From Larix kaempferi (Eukaryota; Streptophyta; Pinopsida; Pinales; Pinaceae), in contig BSBM01000125.1 of the NCBI GenBank assembly GCA_027924585.1, forward strand, positions 3,787,001 to 3,851,000: 64,000 nt of DNA, written 5' to 3'. The notes beneath the pieces were generated by a model. It was given only the letters and a program-made list of their open reading frames with translations, searched no databases and was not told the origin of the DNA. Shown here in pieces: positions 11,058-22,636 of the stretch (positions are counted from its first letter, which is position 1; every line of letters starts with the position of its first letter). The position numbers and the translations under genes are program-made.

Positions 11058-11874
11058 TATATTGCTCAGAAGTGCAGATGTCCGGTGTAGTTGAAAAAGA
11101 CATCGCATTCAGTCTACACGGAAGCTGCGACACACCCTCAGTTTCCAGCTTCCTGCGCAGTTCCTTGAAATATCCGCGCATCCTGAATAAAAATTGCTTG
11201 AAGAGCGCTTATCGGTGCGCTCTGGCGAAGTTTTGTTTTTGGACCATTGAACTATCGCTCTTGCGGAGTTCACTTTGATAATTTGCCGCTTGAAAAAGTT
11301 CTGTTGTGAACCCATAGAGGCACAGTTTCCTAAGTTGAAATGACCCACCGGAAATTTTGAATTCAAGCAGTTATGTAGCCGCGTTTGAATAAATGAAGGA
11401 TAAGGCCGCTATTTAAGTCTAGCCGTTCTGACGGATTCGGCTTAATCTCCGAAAGATTTGCATTTAATTCAGGCACCGAAAGCATTAGCTTCTCCCGGAA
11501 GGCTGTCAGAACCCGTCAATCACACTAAATGCACCGCTACGGCAAGGAGGATAGCGTGTTGTCAACTCATCTGTAGCCGCCTATAGCTACGTTACCCCAC
11601 TTGGTCGCATTTACTATCCCCGCTGGCTATAAATACCTCACACTTGTATCATTTTCGGGTTACTGTCTCGAGTTGCATAGTTGTGTTTGAAGATCCAAAT
11701 TATTGTTTTCAGAGCCGAGTGTGCAGAGTATTTCCCCTTGTTTTCAGCATCCATACCCTACGCAGGTCCGCCATTTGCTATCCAGAGTTTTGTTATTTAC
11801 ATTGGTTCACAACGGAGAAGTTATCAACTGAAGAAGTTGTTCGTCAATTTCTGCGCCGAGGCTTAGATTTCGGC
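11058..11874 (+). other. Spacer between integrase and the 3' ORF (truncated copy)
   Basis: No conserved protein. It corresponds to 47368-48122 in the full element, with short conserved blocks such as GTGTAGTTGAAA near 11085. It may contain signals for expressing the 3' ORF. The reading frame is open from 11644 but has no ATG before 11875. Confidence 0.6.
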
Positions 11875-14532
11875 ATGGCCACTCCGGTGACGGCTTCGAC
11901 CTATGTACACCCCGGTGCTACTGATCCCAGAACATCTCCAGGCACAAGAGCATCTCAGCAGCAGCCGGAGGAACCTGTTCCAGAGCCGCTCGCGTCTATG
12001 GTGAACTATATTCCTCCGCGTCCAGATGATGCGTCGGATGTACAGATTCCGAAGAATGCAAAGTATCCAATTCCGCTACCGCCACTACCGGCTAGTGAGC
12101 GGGTAGAAGGCCAACTATTGGGAAACATTCCATTGGTTAAATTCTCTGATTTTAACCTTGGAGACTATAAGACATATCCTCAGTTCCAGTTGGACCGATA
12201 TCTGGATATCGTCCATAATCCCACCAGAAAAATTGACGAGTTTATCCCCAAGGGATTTGCAGCAAATCTTGAGCGCCCTGGACTCTTGAATTTGTTGAAG
12301 CTACCGCACTTTGGGCGTAGCAATGAAGTGAACGCAGTCGTTAAAACACTGCTATCCTGCGTTCATGGAGGTTACCTTTGGCTCGGGAGGCCAATTGATC
12401 TAAATGTTGATTTGATACACCGTATCACCGGTCTATCTAAGGTTGGTAAGGATCCCAATATCCATTTTGTGGGAAAGGAGAAGGACCGAAAATTGGCTGC
12501 AAAGCTGGTCCAGAAATATAACTTGACAAGAGGAGGTCGGGCTTATGACCTCACGACCATAGAAGATGAGGCACTTCGCTTCACAGGAAGTCTGCTTGCA
12601 GGAAGACTTCTCACAAAGTGCCGACCAAAAGAAGTTACTGGAGCTGTCGTGGAGCTCGCTATCGCAGTTGCGGAGGGAGAACAGTACAACTGGTCTCTCT
12701 TCCTGCTGAATTCTTTTTTGGCTGATTGCCTGAATGTGCAGGACAATGCAGCCCAATCATTCCATTTTTCGTGGCTTTTAATTTTATGCGCTCTCGTCGG
12801 GTGGAAGGAGCCCCCGAATACTCAGTTCCTTCCGCGCCGCGCAGGAGAGGTTGCCGGCATGCGCTACATCAACCTCTGGGATTCCCCTAATCCCGCGAAG
12901 CGCAAGATGAATCGCGCTGTCTTTTGTGAGTACTACTATCTCCTCCGAGATACCATACAAGATATGCCAAGGCTGAGCGAGGAGACAGCCACATTGTATG
13001 AAGGGAAGTTGGCTTTTACTACCGACATCCATCAACTCTACCTTCGGACTTGCGACATTCCAGGTGACTGGGCCCTAGGTCTTTACAGGATGACCACAGA
13101 AGATGTCGAAGAAACCATTAAGTCGTGGTCGGACGAATGGAGAGCAGCAGCTGACATCGCACCTGCGATGCCACCCGCCGCTGCGCAAGAGAAGGATAAG
13201 GGCAAGCAAGCCCCTGAGCAAAGAAGCGATGAAGGCTCAACAGAACCAGCCACCAAGAAGCAGAAAGTGTCGCATCCCACTGAGGCCATTCCCTCGGAGG
13301 TCGACAAATACTTGAAAGAGCAATTTCGTGAGATGAGGAACATGCATGCTCACATCTGAAGTGCTCTAGACTTACAATTTGTAGAATTGAAAGGTCTCGC
13401 AGGAAGGATTGTGCAGACCCATGCGCCAGCATCTACTTCGCAGGCGCCACAAGAAATTCCAACTGATGAGCGAGTTGAAGAACTCACAGAAAGGCACACT
13501 ATCGTACATATTCCGCCTACCAGCATGACACTCCCAGATCCTCTAGCTGAACTACAGGTAAGCACAGTTGGACCTGTAGAAATTAATTTGTCTATAATTC
13601 CTATAGAGACTCTACAGCTTGTACAGGAGAAAGTTTCTCTTGAATTGAGAGCTAGAGAGCTCTCTACTTTCCAAGCAAACCAACGACTGCAATCGCAGGA
13701 GATAGAGCTGAAAGAAAGTAATAAGAATATCTCTGCGAAGCTTGCACTCTATGAGGCGCAAGACACCGGCATCAGAAACGCAATAGAAGAGATTGCCCAG
13801 GAATTGCCGGCTTGCGAGATTCAACCAGACCTCCCTCTGGTTGCAAAAGTTCAAATTATTGGCGAAAGGGCGAAAACCCTGGAGCAAGAAATAATTGCTA
13901 TGGCAGAAGGCCATAGAACCCAGATTGCTGAGCTAGAAGCTCGCGTTGCTGCGCATCTTACGGATGATGCGCAGATACAATTTGAAGCACTGAGCAGAGC
14001 TTCCACACGGATGAAAGATCGACTACAGGAAGCCAAGAACCTGATGGACCAGGATATGGAAGCTTGGTCAGAGCTTGTGAACCTCCCTTTTAAAGTGGGA
14101 CTGTCAGAACAGGTGCAAGCTGCAGAACAGTCTCTCACTGTTCTCAATGAAGAAGCTAAGGCCCTAACAGGCCTTCCAAAAATGAAGAAAATGGGCGAAG
14201 TGCGCAAAATGCAGCAGCAACTGCACAAGCTCAGAACTGAAGATGAGAAGCTCACCAACAGCATTCAGCCATTCATGGATGAGTATGCTGAAATCGTTGG
14301 CCAGGTTGAGACAAAAATCAAAGAGATTGCCGAGTCTCAGGAGATCATTGATACACTCACTAAAGACGAAGCGACCGCAGAAATAGTGCAAACAGCTGAT
14401 GAGTGTATTGAGGAATTGGACTCCGCTATTGCGAAGTGGCAGAAAACATTTGCGGAGATTCAAGCAAAAGCAGATGCGCAAATCAAACGACCACGCGCTA
14501 GTGCGAGTGGCTCGAGGGCGAGCCACAAGTGA
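11875..14532 (+). pseudogene. Long 3' ORF (ORF3) of the truncated Athila-like copy, one nonsense codon
   Basis: First in-frame ATG 11875 (MATPVTAS). The frame is interrupted once, by TGA at 13357-13359, and continues in phase to TGA at 14530, 886 codons in all. The N-terminal domain shares LLSCVHGGYLWLG, NVDLIHRITGLSK, RPKEVTG and FHFSWLLIL with the intact copy at 48123-50915. Near residue 459 is a basic TKKQKV, and the C-terminal half is rich in heptad-like Leu/Glu/Ala/Gln (coiled coil). There is no signal peptide or transmembrane stretch. The TGA is followed by AGT in the same phase and could come from CGA by C-to-T change. The function is unknown; position after integrase is where Athila-type env-like ORFs are found, but no Env feature is visible. 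Confidence 0.75.
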
Positions 14533-14544
14533 GTGTTGGGGGCC

Positions 14545-15997
14545 TGTTGGGGCCAAGGTCGCAGCTATAGTAAAAGCTGCGAATTTTGGGAAAAAGCACG
14601 AGTATGGAAGGAAAGTGCTAATTTTGGGACAAGCACTAAGCTTTGGATAAGAAGGAGACGGTGCGCAGTACGGTGCCAGATGGATGATCTCAGCGCAGAT
14701 CACGGACCGGAAATTGCGGAGCTCGCGCGCACGTCATCGAAGAATGAAGGTGGCTCAGCTACCATAATAAATAAGGCGATGGAGTAGAGGGTTCAGCTAC
14801 CCTCATTTAAAGGATCAGTCCAGAAGTTATGGTTGCTCGGATCAAGGAGGAGCAATGGACCAGAGCATTGAAGGCGAAGGACGATCGCCCATACCCACAA
14901 TCTGCGCCGGAATTCATGGAGCCTGCAGGAAGCGGCGACGTGACTGCAAGCGGCGCCTACAGTACACCTAGCCATGTGCGTGGTTAGGGTTTTTGGGAAT
15001 CACTGTTGGGAAAGGCCCACAGTTTTGTAAAGGTGTGACCGTCATGGCCACCTATATATATGAATAATTGTAATGGATAGATGTTGGGTTAGAGAGTTAG
15101 AGAAAGCTAGATGTTAGACTGTTAGATAGCCCGTCTAAAGGATAGATCATGTGTTGATTATCCTTCTGTATTTTCTACCTAGAGTGTAGAACTAGAGAGG
15201 AAATCGGATAGCCGAGGAGCTAATCCCTGAGTTGCCAGACAGTCTGAGTCGACGTCTGTGCCTTTGTAATCTCCATAGAGAGGAGACAAGCTTGAGAGAA
15301 GGGCTCCCAGCTGTGTGCGTGGAGTTTCCTGGAAAGATCTGAGGCTGCAGCTGTGTGCGCAGCATATTGTATAACTCTATCATTTTCTGGTTAATATAAC
15401 ACTCCCGTGGACGTGGTTTTCCTCGAGGAGAAGAGCTTCGCATATATCTTCTTGTTGTAATGTTTGCGTGAATGATAACTGTTTAAGATCACTATCTGTG
15501 TGTACGTCTTTTGCATCATCTTTGCGACTGTTTAAGTGAGAGTAGGAAGGTCCTTTATTGTTATAATCCTTTATTGTTATAATCGCCAAGTATAGAAGGA
15601 ATAGTGGAACGCTGTCGCTGCAGCGACCGGGTTTCGCGCGACTGCGACAAGTGCGCAGGGCGAGAAGGTATTTGAGTGCGTCGACGCAAGGAGTAGGCGC
15701 CTTCTGCGCCCGGAGGACGAAACTGCGCAGTGGGTCTGCAGGAAGGAAGGCATCCGCGCAGTTGCGTCGCGAGGCCTTCGGGAAAGTCCGACCGCCGATA
15801 TTTGAGGGAGAAGAAGATAGAGAGAACAATCTCCGCGTCACCACGGTTAAGGAAACCTGATTCCTTAACCCCCCCATAGCCACTTCGGGTGAGACCTCGA
15901 ACTGCCGCACAGCTCGTTGCCGAGAGTGCCAGTGCGCCAAGGGGTTTTGTTGCTGCGCTTCATTAAAACCCGGGTCTGCCCAGAAAAGCAGCCAACA
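14545..15997 (+). repeat. 3' LTR of the truncated Athila-like copy
   Basis: It starts TGTTGGGGCC after the purine-rich GGGGGCC and ends CCAACA (15997; 16000 is an alternative). It shares blocks with the LTRs of the full element: the GGTTCAGCTACCCTCATT region, CACAGTTTTGTAA, the CACTTCGGGTGAGAC region and the CCCGGGTCTG.CCAGA end. TATATATATGAA at 15053-15062 is its TATA box. It is much more diverged from the other two LTRs than they are from each other. Confidence 0.85.
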
Positions 15998-15999
15998 AC

Positions 16000-17991
16000 A
16001 CTCATGTCCCGAAGGAAAAGAGGACTAAACTAGATCCTTCAGGAAAGAAGGGTATCTTTGTGGGTTACAGTGAAATCTCGAAGGATTACAGAATATACTT
16101 TCCAGGGTTCAAGAAGATTGATGTCAGCAGGGATGTAACATTTGATGAAAACTCAGCATTCATCAAATCAAGGAAGGCACCTATCGAAAATTATGAAGAA
16201 CCTAAGGAAACTAGATTTCAAGACACTACCATGACTGAAGCAGTTCCAGAAGTTGTTCGTGAGTTTGAAGATCCGTAAGAACCTGTAGATCCACCCCGTG
16301 AGGATAACTCTCACAAGAGGAAACCTGCATGGGCTAGAGAGCTCATTCAAGAAGCATAAATATTTGGCATTCCAGAAGAAGAACACAAAGCAAAGAAGAG
16401 AACCAGATCACATACCAGCTATGTTGCTTTACTCTGTGACATTATGAACAAAGAGCCTTCCAATTATGAAGAAGCAGCGGAAAAGAAAGAATGGAAGGAT
16501 TCCATGGTTGAGGAATACCAATCAATAATGAAGAATGATGTTTGGGAAGTTGTACCAAGACCTAAAGAGAAGTCTGTTGTGACTTCTAAATGGATCTACA
16601 AAATCAAGCATGCTGCAGATGGCAATGTAGAGAAATACAAAGCAAGATTCGTAGCTTGTGGCTTCTCTCAGAAAGAGGGAATAGATTATGAAGAAAATTT
16701 TGCACCTGTAGCCAGGTATACTTCCATCAGAACAGTACTTTCCCTGGCTGCAGCGATGAAATGGAAAATACACCAGATGGATATCAAGACTACTTTCTTG
16801 AATGGTGTAGTTGAAGAGGAAGTATATGTGGAGCAGCCACTTGGTTTCGAAATACATGATAGGGAGTCATATGTGTGCAGATTGAAGAAAGACTTGTATG
16901 GCTTGAAACAAGCTCCCATAACTTGGTATGGTAGGATGGACAGTTTCCTATCTAGTTTGGGCTTTACCAAGAGTAAAGCAGATTCCAACCTTTATTACAA
17001 GGTTGAGGAAGGGAATCCTATGATTCTACTCCTGTATGTGGATGACTTATTTGTAACAGGAGATGACAGATTGATTGCAGATACTAAGAGAAAGCTTGCT
17101 ACCGAGTTTGATATGAAAGATCTGGGAATGATGCATTATTTCCTAGGTATGGAGGTGTGGCAGAGTACAGGTGGGATCTTCCTTGGTCAAGGGAAGTACA
17201 TAGTAGATATCCTGAAGAGATTTAGGATGATGGATTGCAAGGCCATGGCCACACCTACGGCATCGAATCTGAAGCTTCTATGTGATGCTTCATCGGAGCC
17301 GGTTGATGTCTCTATGTATCGTCAGATGATTGGGTGATGTACCTGACGAACATGAGACCAGATATTTGCTTTGCGGTGAACACATTGAGTCAGTTCCTGA
17401 TAGATCCGAGGAGTGTTCATCTGGTTTCTGCAAAGCATGTTCTGAGGTACCTGAAGGGTATAGTGGATTATGGGCTCAAGTATGAGGTGAATCAAAAGTT
17501 TAGCCTGCAGGGTTATGTTGATTCAGATTGGGCTGGCAGTGCTGCAGATAGGAAGAGCACATCTGGGTGCTGCTTCAGTATGGGATCATGTGTGATCTCT
17601 TGGTTTAGCAAGAAGCAGTCCTGTGTAGCACTGAGTATAGCTGAGGCAGAGTATGTTGCAGCCTGTTTACCTAGTTGTGAGGCAGTGGCTATGGAAGCTA
17701 CTGTCTGGATTATTTGATCTCCCGTTGGATGGTACTGGTATCTTCTGTGATAACCAGAGTTGTGTGAAGCTATCCGAAAACCCAGTGTTTCATGACAAGT
17801 CAAAACACATAGAGATCAAATATCACTATATCAGGGATATGGTGCAGAGAGGAGCTGTGAATCTCCTGTATGTTGCGATGGATGAGCAGATTGCAAATGT
17901 GCTAACGAAGCCACTAGCCAGGGTGAAGTTCGAGTACTTCAGAGAGAGGCTTGGTGTTCTTCGGATTGATTACACTTTGAGGAAGAAGTGA
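16000..17991 (+). pseudogene. Copia integrase C-terminus, reverse transcriptase and RNase H, disrupted
   Basis: Coding resumes at THVPKEKRTKLD, the C-terminal integrase segment (KGIFVGYS). RT follows with WIYKIK, the [11 protein letters not shown] block and [12 protein letters not shown] (catalytic YVDD intact). RNase H has YVDSDWAG, STSGCCFSMG, AEAEYVAA and the FCDNQS/SKHIEIKYHYIRD blocks, and the frame ends at TGA 17989. Damage: TAA at 16276 and 16357, a frameshift at about 17335 (after YRQMIG) and another near 17685 (after CEAV). These lesions and the missing protease-integrase core make it non-functional. Confidence 0.9.
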
Positions 17992-18118
17992 TGGACACAT
18001 TTGCTGAAGCCATTCCAAGCATGTTGGAAGGAGGATCCTTCACATGGCTGTGGATGTAAGCGCTGGATGATGAGAATCAGGATAATGTTCTGGTTTCTTC
18101 CTTCTCTGATCAGTTGGA

Positions 18119-18350
18119 TCATTTTTATATGTATGTATGTATGCATCATGTTGGATGTTGGATATGATTAGCTGGATCATTTATATGTATATGTATGTAC
18201 GCATCATGTTGGATGTTGGATTTGATCAGTTGGATCATTTATATGTATATGTATGTACGCATAATGTTGGATGTTGGATATGATCGATTGGATCATGTGT
18301 ATGTATTTTGTATAAGCATCATGTTGGATGCTTGGACCATGTATTTGTAT
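18119..18350 (+). repeat. About 58-bp tandem repeat with TATGTA and TGTTGGATG words
   Basis: Four units begin at about 18119, 18179, 18237 and 18295. Each carries TATGTATGTA, GCATCATGTTGGATG and a GATCA/TTGGATCAT tail. Shorter, more degraded GATCATGTATG units continue to about 18520. Confidence 0.7.
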
Positions 18351-18646
18351 ATGTATCAGGTGGATACATTGTATGATCAGGTAGATCATGTATGCTGATA
18401 TGTATCATGTATTTGTATTTGTATCAGGTGGATCATGTATGATGATATGTATTAGGTAGATACTTGGTATGCATTAGGTAGATGCATTGTATGATCAGGA
18501 TGATCATGGATGACGAGCTTTAGGATGTTGCTCCAGATGACATGCAGCAGAATGTTGTAGTGATGATGATCATGTGTACATTAGGATGATGTATGGTGAG
18601 TATCAGTTTGATACTCTGTGGCCGTGGAACAAGTTGTGCAGATAAA

Positions 18647-19260
18647 CATGTAATTTGTGCCCTGGGAGATTTGCAGATAGTCTTTCGAGGTTTTTCCTAC
18701 GGCATGTAATTTGTACCCTGGGATATCTGGCAAATGCTCTTTCGAGGTTTTGCTTGGGAGGACATATAATTTGTGCCCTGGGAGATCTGTAGATAGTCTT
18801 TTGAGGTTTTTCCTATGGCATGTAATTTGTGCACTGGGATATCTGGCAGATGCTCTTTCGAGGTTTTGTCCTATGGCATGTAATTTGTGCCCTGGGAGAT
18901 CCGATAGGTTGAGCCGTCTGCTCGTAATCAGTCCTAGGATGCTCTTTCGAGGTTTTTCCATGACCACATGTAATTTGTGCCCTGGGAGATCAGATATGTT
19001 GAGCCTTGTGCTCGTAATCAGTCCTAGGATGCTCTTTCGAGGTTTTGTGGTGACCCCATGTAATTTGTGCCCTGGGAGATCCGATAGGTTGAGCCTTGTG
19101 CTCGTAATCAGTCCTGGGATTCTCTTTCGAGGTTTTGTGGTGGGGTCACATGTAATAAGTCCTGGAGATCTGGATAGGATGAAAAAGGCCTCAGATGCTC
19201 TTTAGGGTTATTGCTAGTCAAGAGACTCTTTTAAGGTTTTGTGACGCACGTAATAAGTCC
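18647..19260 (+). repeat. Tandem repeat with ATGTAATTTGTGCCCTGGGA, 57-bp and 90-bp forms
   Basis: Unit starts at about 18648, 18703, 18763, 18820, 18877, 18967, 19057, then degraded units at 19149 and 19247. The first four are about 57 bp; the next three are about 90 bp because of an added segment with TTGAGCC..CTCGTAATCAGTCC. Each unit ends with CTCTTTCGAGGTTTT or a close variant. Frames read through this block are by-products of the repetition. Confidence 0.85.
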
Positions 19261-19484
19261 TGAGATTTCCACAGTATGGCCAGTGATGATGAAGACCTGC
19301 AGGTGGTGGGCCTACATCCAGTATGAAAAAGGACTGGCCCTGTAGAAATTCCTATGATGAGTAGAGTCAGAGATTGGTTGAGATAGCAGTAGCAGTGACG
19401 ATGATGATGACGATGCATCGATGATGATGATCCCGAGAAGAAGACTTGTCTAGCATATCTGTGTCGAGAAATACCTTCCTAGTT

Positions 19485-19493
19485 AAGAGGGAG
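19485..19493 (+). promoter_or_regulatory. Copia polypurine tract
   Basis: AAGAGGGAG directly abuts the TG of the 3' LTR, the expected plus-strand priming site. Confidence 0.8.
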
Positions 19494-20098
19494 TGTTGAT
19501 GTATATGTAACTTCGGAATGTATTTCATCTATGTATTTCATATATATTTATTTATCCCTTATTAGAGATGTGTTATTCCTCTATAAGGAAGTGTCGTCAT
19601 GTGGATTGACAAGTGTCGCAAGTGTGTGTACTTGCCAATGGGTTATTAGACAACCATGTGTGGGGTCGACCCTGAAATATATATTATATTGTGGATGTAC
19701 CTATCTAGACATGTTGGCCCCATAAGGTCATTGGGAAAACAGGTTAGTATAAATAGAGATCAGGAGATCTCTATTTAGATCATTTGGAAAGTCATCTCTC
19801 TCTCACTCAGAGAGTGGCGCACTAGTGAGGAGGAGGATCATCTGCTTTTAGGAGACTATCTCAAGTGTATTTTGGTTGTACTTTGGTTGAGCCATTGCTC
19901 TCTCTATCTCTGAGGAAGTTGTGTGGTTTTTCACCTTAGGGTTTTCCCCACAGAAACTCTGTGTCTCTTGTCTCTCATGATTTTGATTCTTGTGATGCTT
20001 GTCATGCTTATTGTGATTGTTATGCATTGATATACTGCATATGTTAATCTCTCAGTGAACATCCTAGAGTTTTGTGAATTAATGCTCAAAATTTAACA
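19494..20098 (+). repeat. 3' LTR of the Copia element
   Basis: 605 bp; it differs from the 5' LTR by about 30 substitutions plus extra 9-bp and 2-bp segments near 19973-20005. It is followed by the AGATG duplication. The TATA-hairpin is conserved at 19748-19776. Confidence 0.95.
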
Positions 20099-20103
20099 AG
20101 ATG

Positions 20104-21341
20104 CGTTGAGGTGACAACAAAATTAAAAGGGATAGACAACAACTCTTATTTTGGTATTTTATCCCAAGTGATTTAGGAAACAAGGCATATAGAGGACACA
20201 TAACTCATGTTGATGTTATGTTGGTGTAATAGAATGCCCCTCAAAGCATGAAAATGATAAAATAAGGAAGTTGAAATGCTTTGCAATATGAGGGATCGAG
20301 GCAAGTATCATCAATTGGAGTGATGAACAAAGACTCTTGTAGTACAAATAAATGTGAGATACATGTCTCAAATGACTCATAACATGGTTGTCGACCAATA
20401 CAATGCAGATCCATGGTAGTAAAGACCAACTGAACACAATCATGGCTACTAGACACAAGCATAGATCCATGATGAGATGATAACACAACCACTACCAATA
20501 CAATAGTGGATCTGTGTGACATGACTCGAAAAATATCCACTGCAACCTGGATAATATATATGAGTTAACCCAGGACCTTCAAGACGAACCCGCAATGATA
20601 TGAATCTAACCATGTGATTACAATGTTTTGAAGTCAAACATCGTATAAACCACTTGATTACCAGTCATTAATGAATACCATTAACAAGCGCAAGGTAAAT
20701 CACCATTGATGTTAATGATTCCCAAGGTATCATAGTACATACCACTGAATGTGAATTGATGAGTTGAGTTCGAACACTCAGTGGAATATTTCAATCAGAA
20801 GTCAATGATGTGAACTTGTTGTTGAAAGCGAGGTAACCTGCCATTAAGGCATGCCGACCCAAGGTACTTGATTGGTTTCTAGGTTTAATCCTCGGATGAT
20901 GTGTTGAAGCCGACAAGGATAAACCGGTCGAAGAAAGGCCATGATATTTACCCCATCATCGATATGAAATAAGATCAAATATTTTTTGGAGTAGATAAGA
21001 TAGTAGAGAAATATTTGAGATTGATTTGGGAGTGACCGACATGACAAAAGGTAAAATGACTACAAAGATTGGCTCGGTCAATAGACCTCTCTTGAACATG
21101 GGATGGAATGAATTTGAAGCATTGACATGAAGAGAATGACATTGATACCTAATAAACCTGATAATGGAATAATTATTTGCATGACTCAAAGGAGTAAAAA
21201 GTCTCATGGAATTGGTGGGACTCGAAAACAAGCATAGTATCCAAGTAGTTCGAATGAATATGCAGATGAGAACCATGTCCAAGAGTGACTAAGTACTTCC
21301 ATATTTACAAATAAATACAAAATATTTCTTTATCCCCATCA
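20104..21341 (-). repeat. G1 LTR of copy B, right part (U3 side)
   Basis: On the minus strand it matches the plus LTR beginning at 36249 (both start TGATGGGG) through to the region homologous with 37510. Together with 6669-7143 it gives an LTR of about 1.7 kb lacking its U5 end. The sequence to its right has no match elsewhere in the window and may be the old insertion flank. Confidence 0.65.
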
Positions 21342-22389
21342 TTATTGATGAGTACCTATTTATTTTTTAACGAGCTTGAGGAGGGTAACAGATGCTCGGT
21401 ATAGATTATCCTTTATACAAGTCCAATCTCACATGTTTAATGAACCTGAGATAGGAGGGTTTCGTTCCGGAAAGGGCCCCTCAATGTCATATTTTAACGA
21501 GTCCAGAGAAGGTAAAATCGACGTCATTTCATGTTTAGAGAATTTGAAATAACTTAAGAAGACTCCAAATGGTTCCTTTACATAAAAGTTAGTCTCCTCA
21601 TCTGAAAAAGTATAAAACAATATGAGAGAGAACTCTTCTAGTCATGATTAACTAGACTGCTCCTTTTTTGTAAATAGTCTCGTTGGTCCGAAAAAGGGGT
21701 AAACTATCACCAGAAAGACGACCCTTCAAATAATTTTACAAGTGTGAAAGAATCAAGTTCTATTGGCACTTTTTTCTTATTTAGGGATTCTGAAAAGAGC
21801 TCAAAGAAGGACTCCGAGGGGGTTCCTTTTTCGTGGGAGCTTTACGAGCCCAAAAAAGAGATAAAATACAACTCGGTAACTTATTCTCATGGTTTTATGA
21901 GCAAAAGAAGGAACAAAAAGTGTGCTTGATACTGTTAATACTTAATTTTAAAGAGCATGATGATGGTATAAAAAACTCTCAAAGACTTGTTCACACCCGA
22001 TGAAAAGAGCTAAAAGTCTACGATGGTCACCATTCATGGTCAAAACACCACTTTTCTCTATTTGCAAGCTCCAGGAATTAATTGAGAGTCCATCGCGAGG
22101 TTTTAAAACATAAAAAGAACACCAACAATAACAAATAACCCATTAAAAGAAAAATTAATAAAGGAATATTCCATGTTTTCATATAAAAAGGTGAATAGTA
22201 AAAACTTATATACCAATTGATTTTACCAAGTTGGAATAGTTGAAAAAACCTCTTTGGAGTTCGATTTTCTGATGATGATTACAGACTCTTTGGTTATCCA
22301 ATCAAGCCCTCATCAGTTTCATGTAGGCCTCAATCTCATGCTTAATATTTTCAATGGCTAAAAATTTGATTTTAGTATGATTTTTTAGG
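21342..22389. other. Unassigned AT-rich stretch
   Basis: No supported gene. Phrases such as ACGAG followed by purine-rich GGTAA recur irregularly (near 21370, 21496, 21846), perhaps an old degenerate repeat. Nothing else is recognised. Confidence 0.4.
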
Positions 22390-22424
22390 TTTTTTTGGGC
22401 TCATATTGGAGGGTATTGCGCACA

Positions 22425-22545
22425 TCCTAGGCGATGCGCTTTCCCCTTGTGGGAAGTGCATCACAAGGGGTGTGACGCACCTCTCCCATGGGAAAAGTGC
22501 GTCACCGACAAACTGTCCGCAAAAGCGGGGTGCGTTGGCGCAGTT
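22425..22545. other. CpG-rich cluster of inverted repeats
   Basis: CCCCTTGTG (about 22441) pairs with CACAAGGGG (about 22460), and TGACGCAC pairs with GTGCGTCA across a short loop (about 22472-22505). The words GGCGATGCGCT and GTCACCGAC also occur in the G1 LTR near 37515-37560, so this may be a fragment of a related LTR. Confidence 0.5.
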
Positions 22546-22636
22546 TAATACCCAAAATAAAAAATGGGGCCCAAAAAATCAATTCTAAAGCCCTGAAAAG
22601 GGTCTAATAATATTTCTATTGATGTTTATGTAGAAT

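Larger units (their letters stand above)
9263..15997 (+). mobile_element. 5'-truncated Athila-like Gypsy element inside Copia
   Basis: It holds RNase H-integrase, a long 3' ORF and one complete 3' LTR, all colinear with the full element at 39218-52488. Its right end is an LTR terminus (CCAACA at 15997), after which Copia integrase coding resumes at THVPKEKR. Its left end is internal: coding passes from the Copia protease start to Gypsy RNase H near 9263-9270. The simplest reading is insertion into the Copia integrase region followed by one deletion that removed the Gypsy 5' half together with the Copia protease-integrase core. Confidence 0.85.
17992..19493 (+). other. Long 3' region of the Copia element
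   Basis: 1.5 kb between the pol stop and the 3' LTR with no conserved protein. It is filled with two tandem-repeat arrays (listed separately), and ends with a purine tract before the LTR. Confidence 0.7.
7144..20098 (+). mobile_element. Ty1/Copia LTR retrotransposon with nested Gypsy insertion
   Basis: Two LTRs (7144-7737 and 19494-20098) both run TGTTGATG...TTTAACA. The first is followed by the initiator-Met primer site TGGTATCAGAGC and the second is preceded by the purine tract AAGAGGGAG. Perfect 5-bp target duplications AGATG are at 7139-7143 and 20099-20103. Order: LTR, leader, gag (UBN2-like plus one knuckle), foreign Athila-like segment, C-terminal integrase/RT/RNase H, a 1.5-kb 3' region with tandem repeats, LTR. 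The protease to integrase core of Copia is missing. The element is non-autonomous: several stops and frameshifts are present. About 30 substitutions and indels of 9 and 2 bp separate the LTRs, so it is clearly older than the Athila-like copy at 39218-52488. Confidence 0.95.

Noticed and set aside
11644-11874. N-terminal extension of ORF3 in the truncated copy (77 codons before the ATG)
   Set aside because: It has no ATG and does not match the region upstream of ORF3 in the full copy.
18711-19205. 164-codon frame with Cys-rich periodic sequence
   Set aside because: It is produced by the tandem repeat; the 57/90-bp units are not under coding constraint and degraded units break it.
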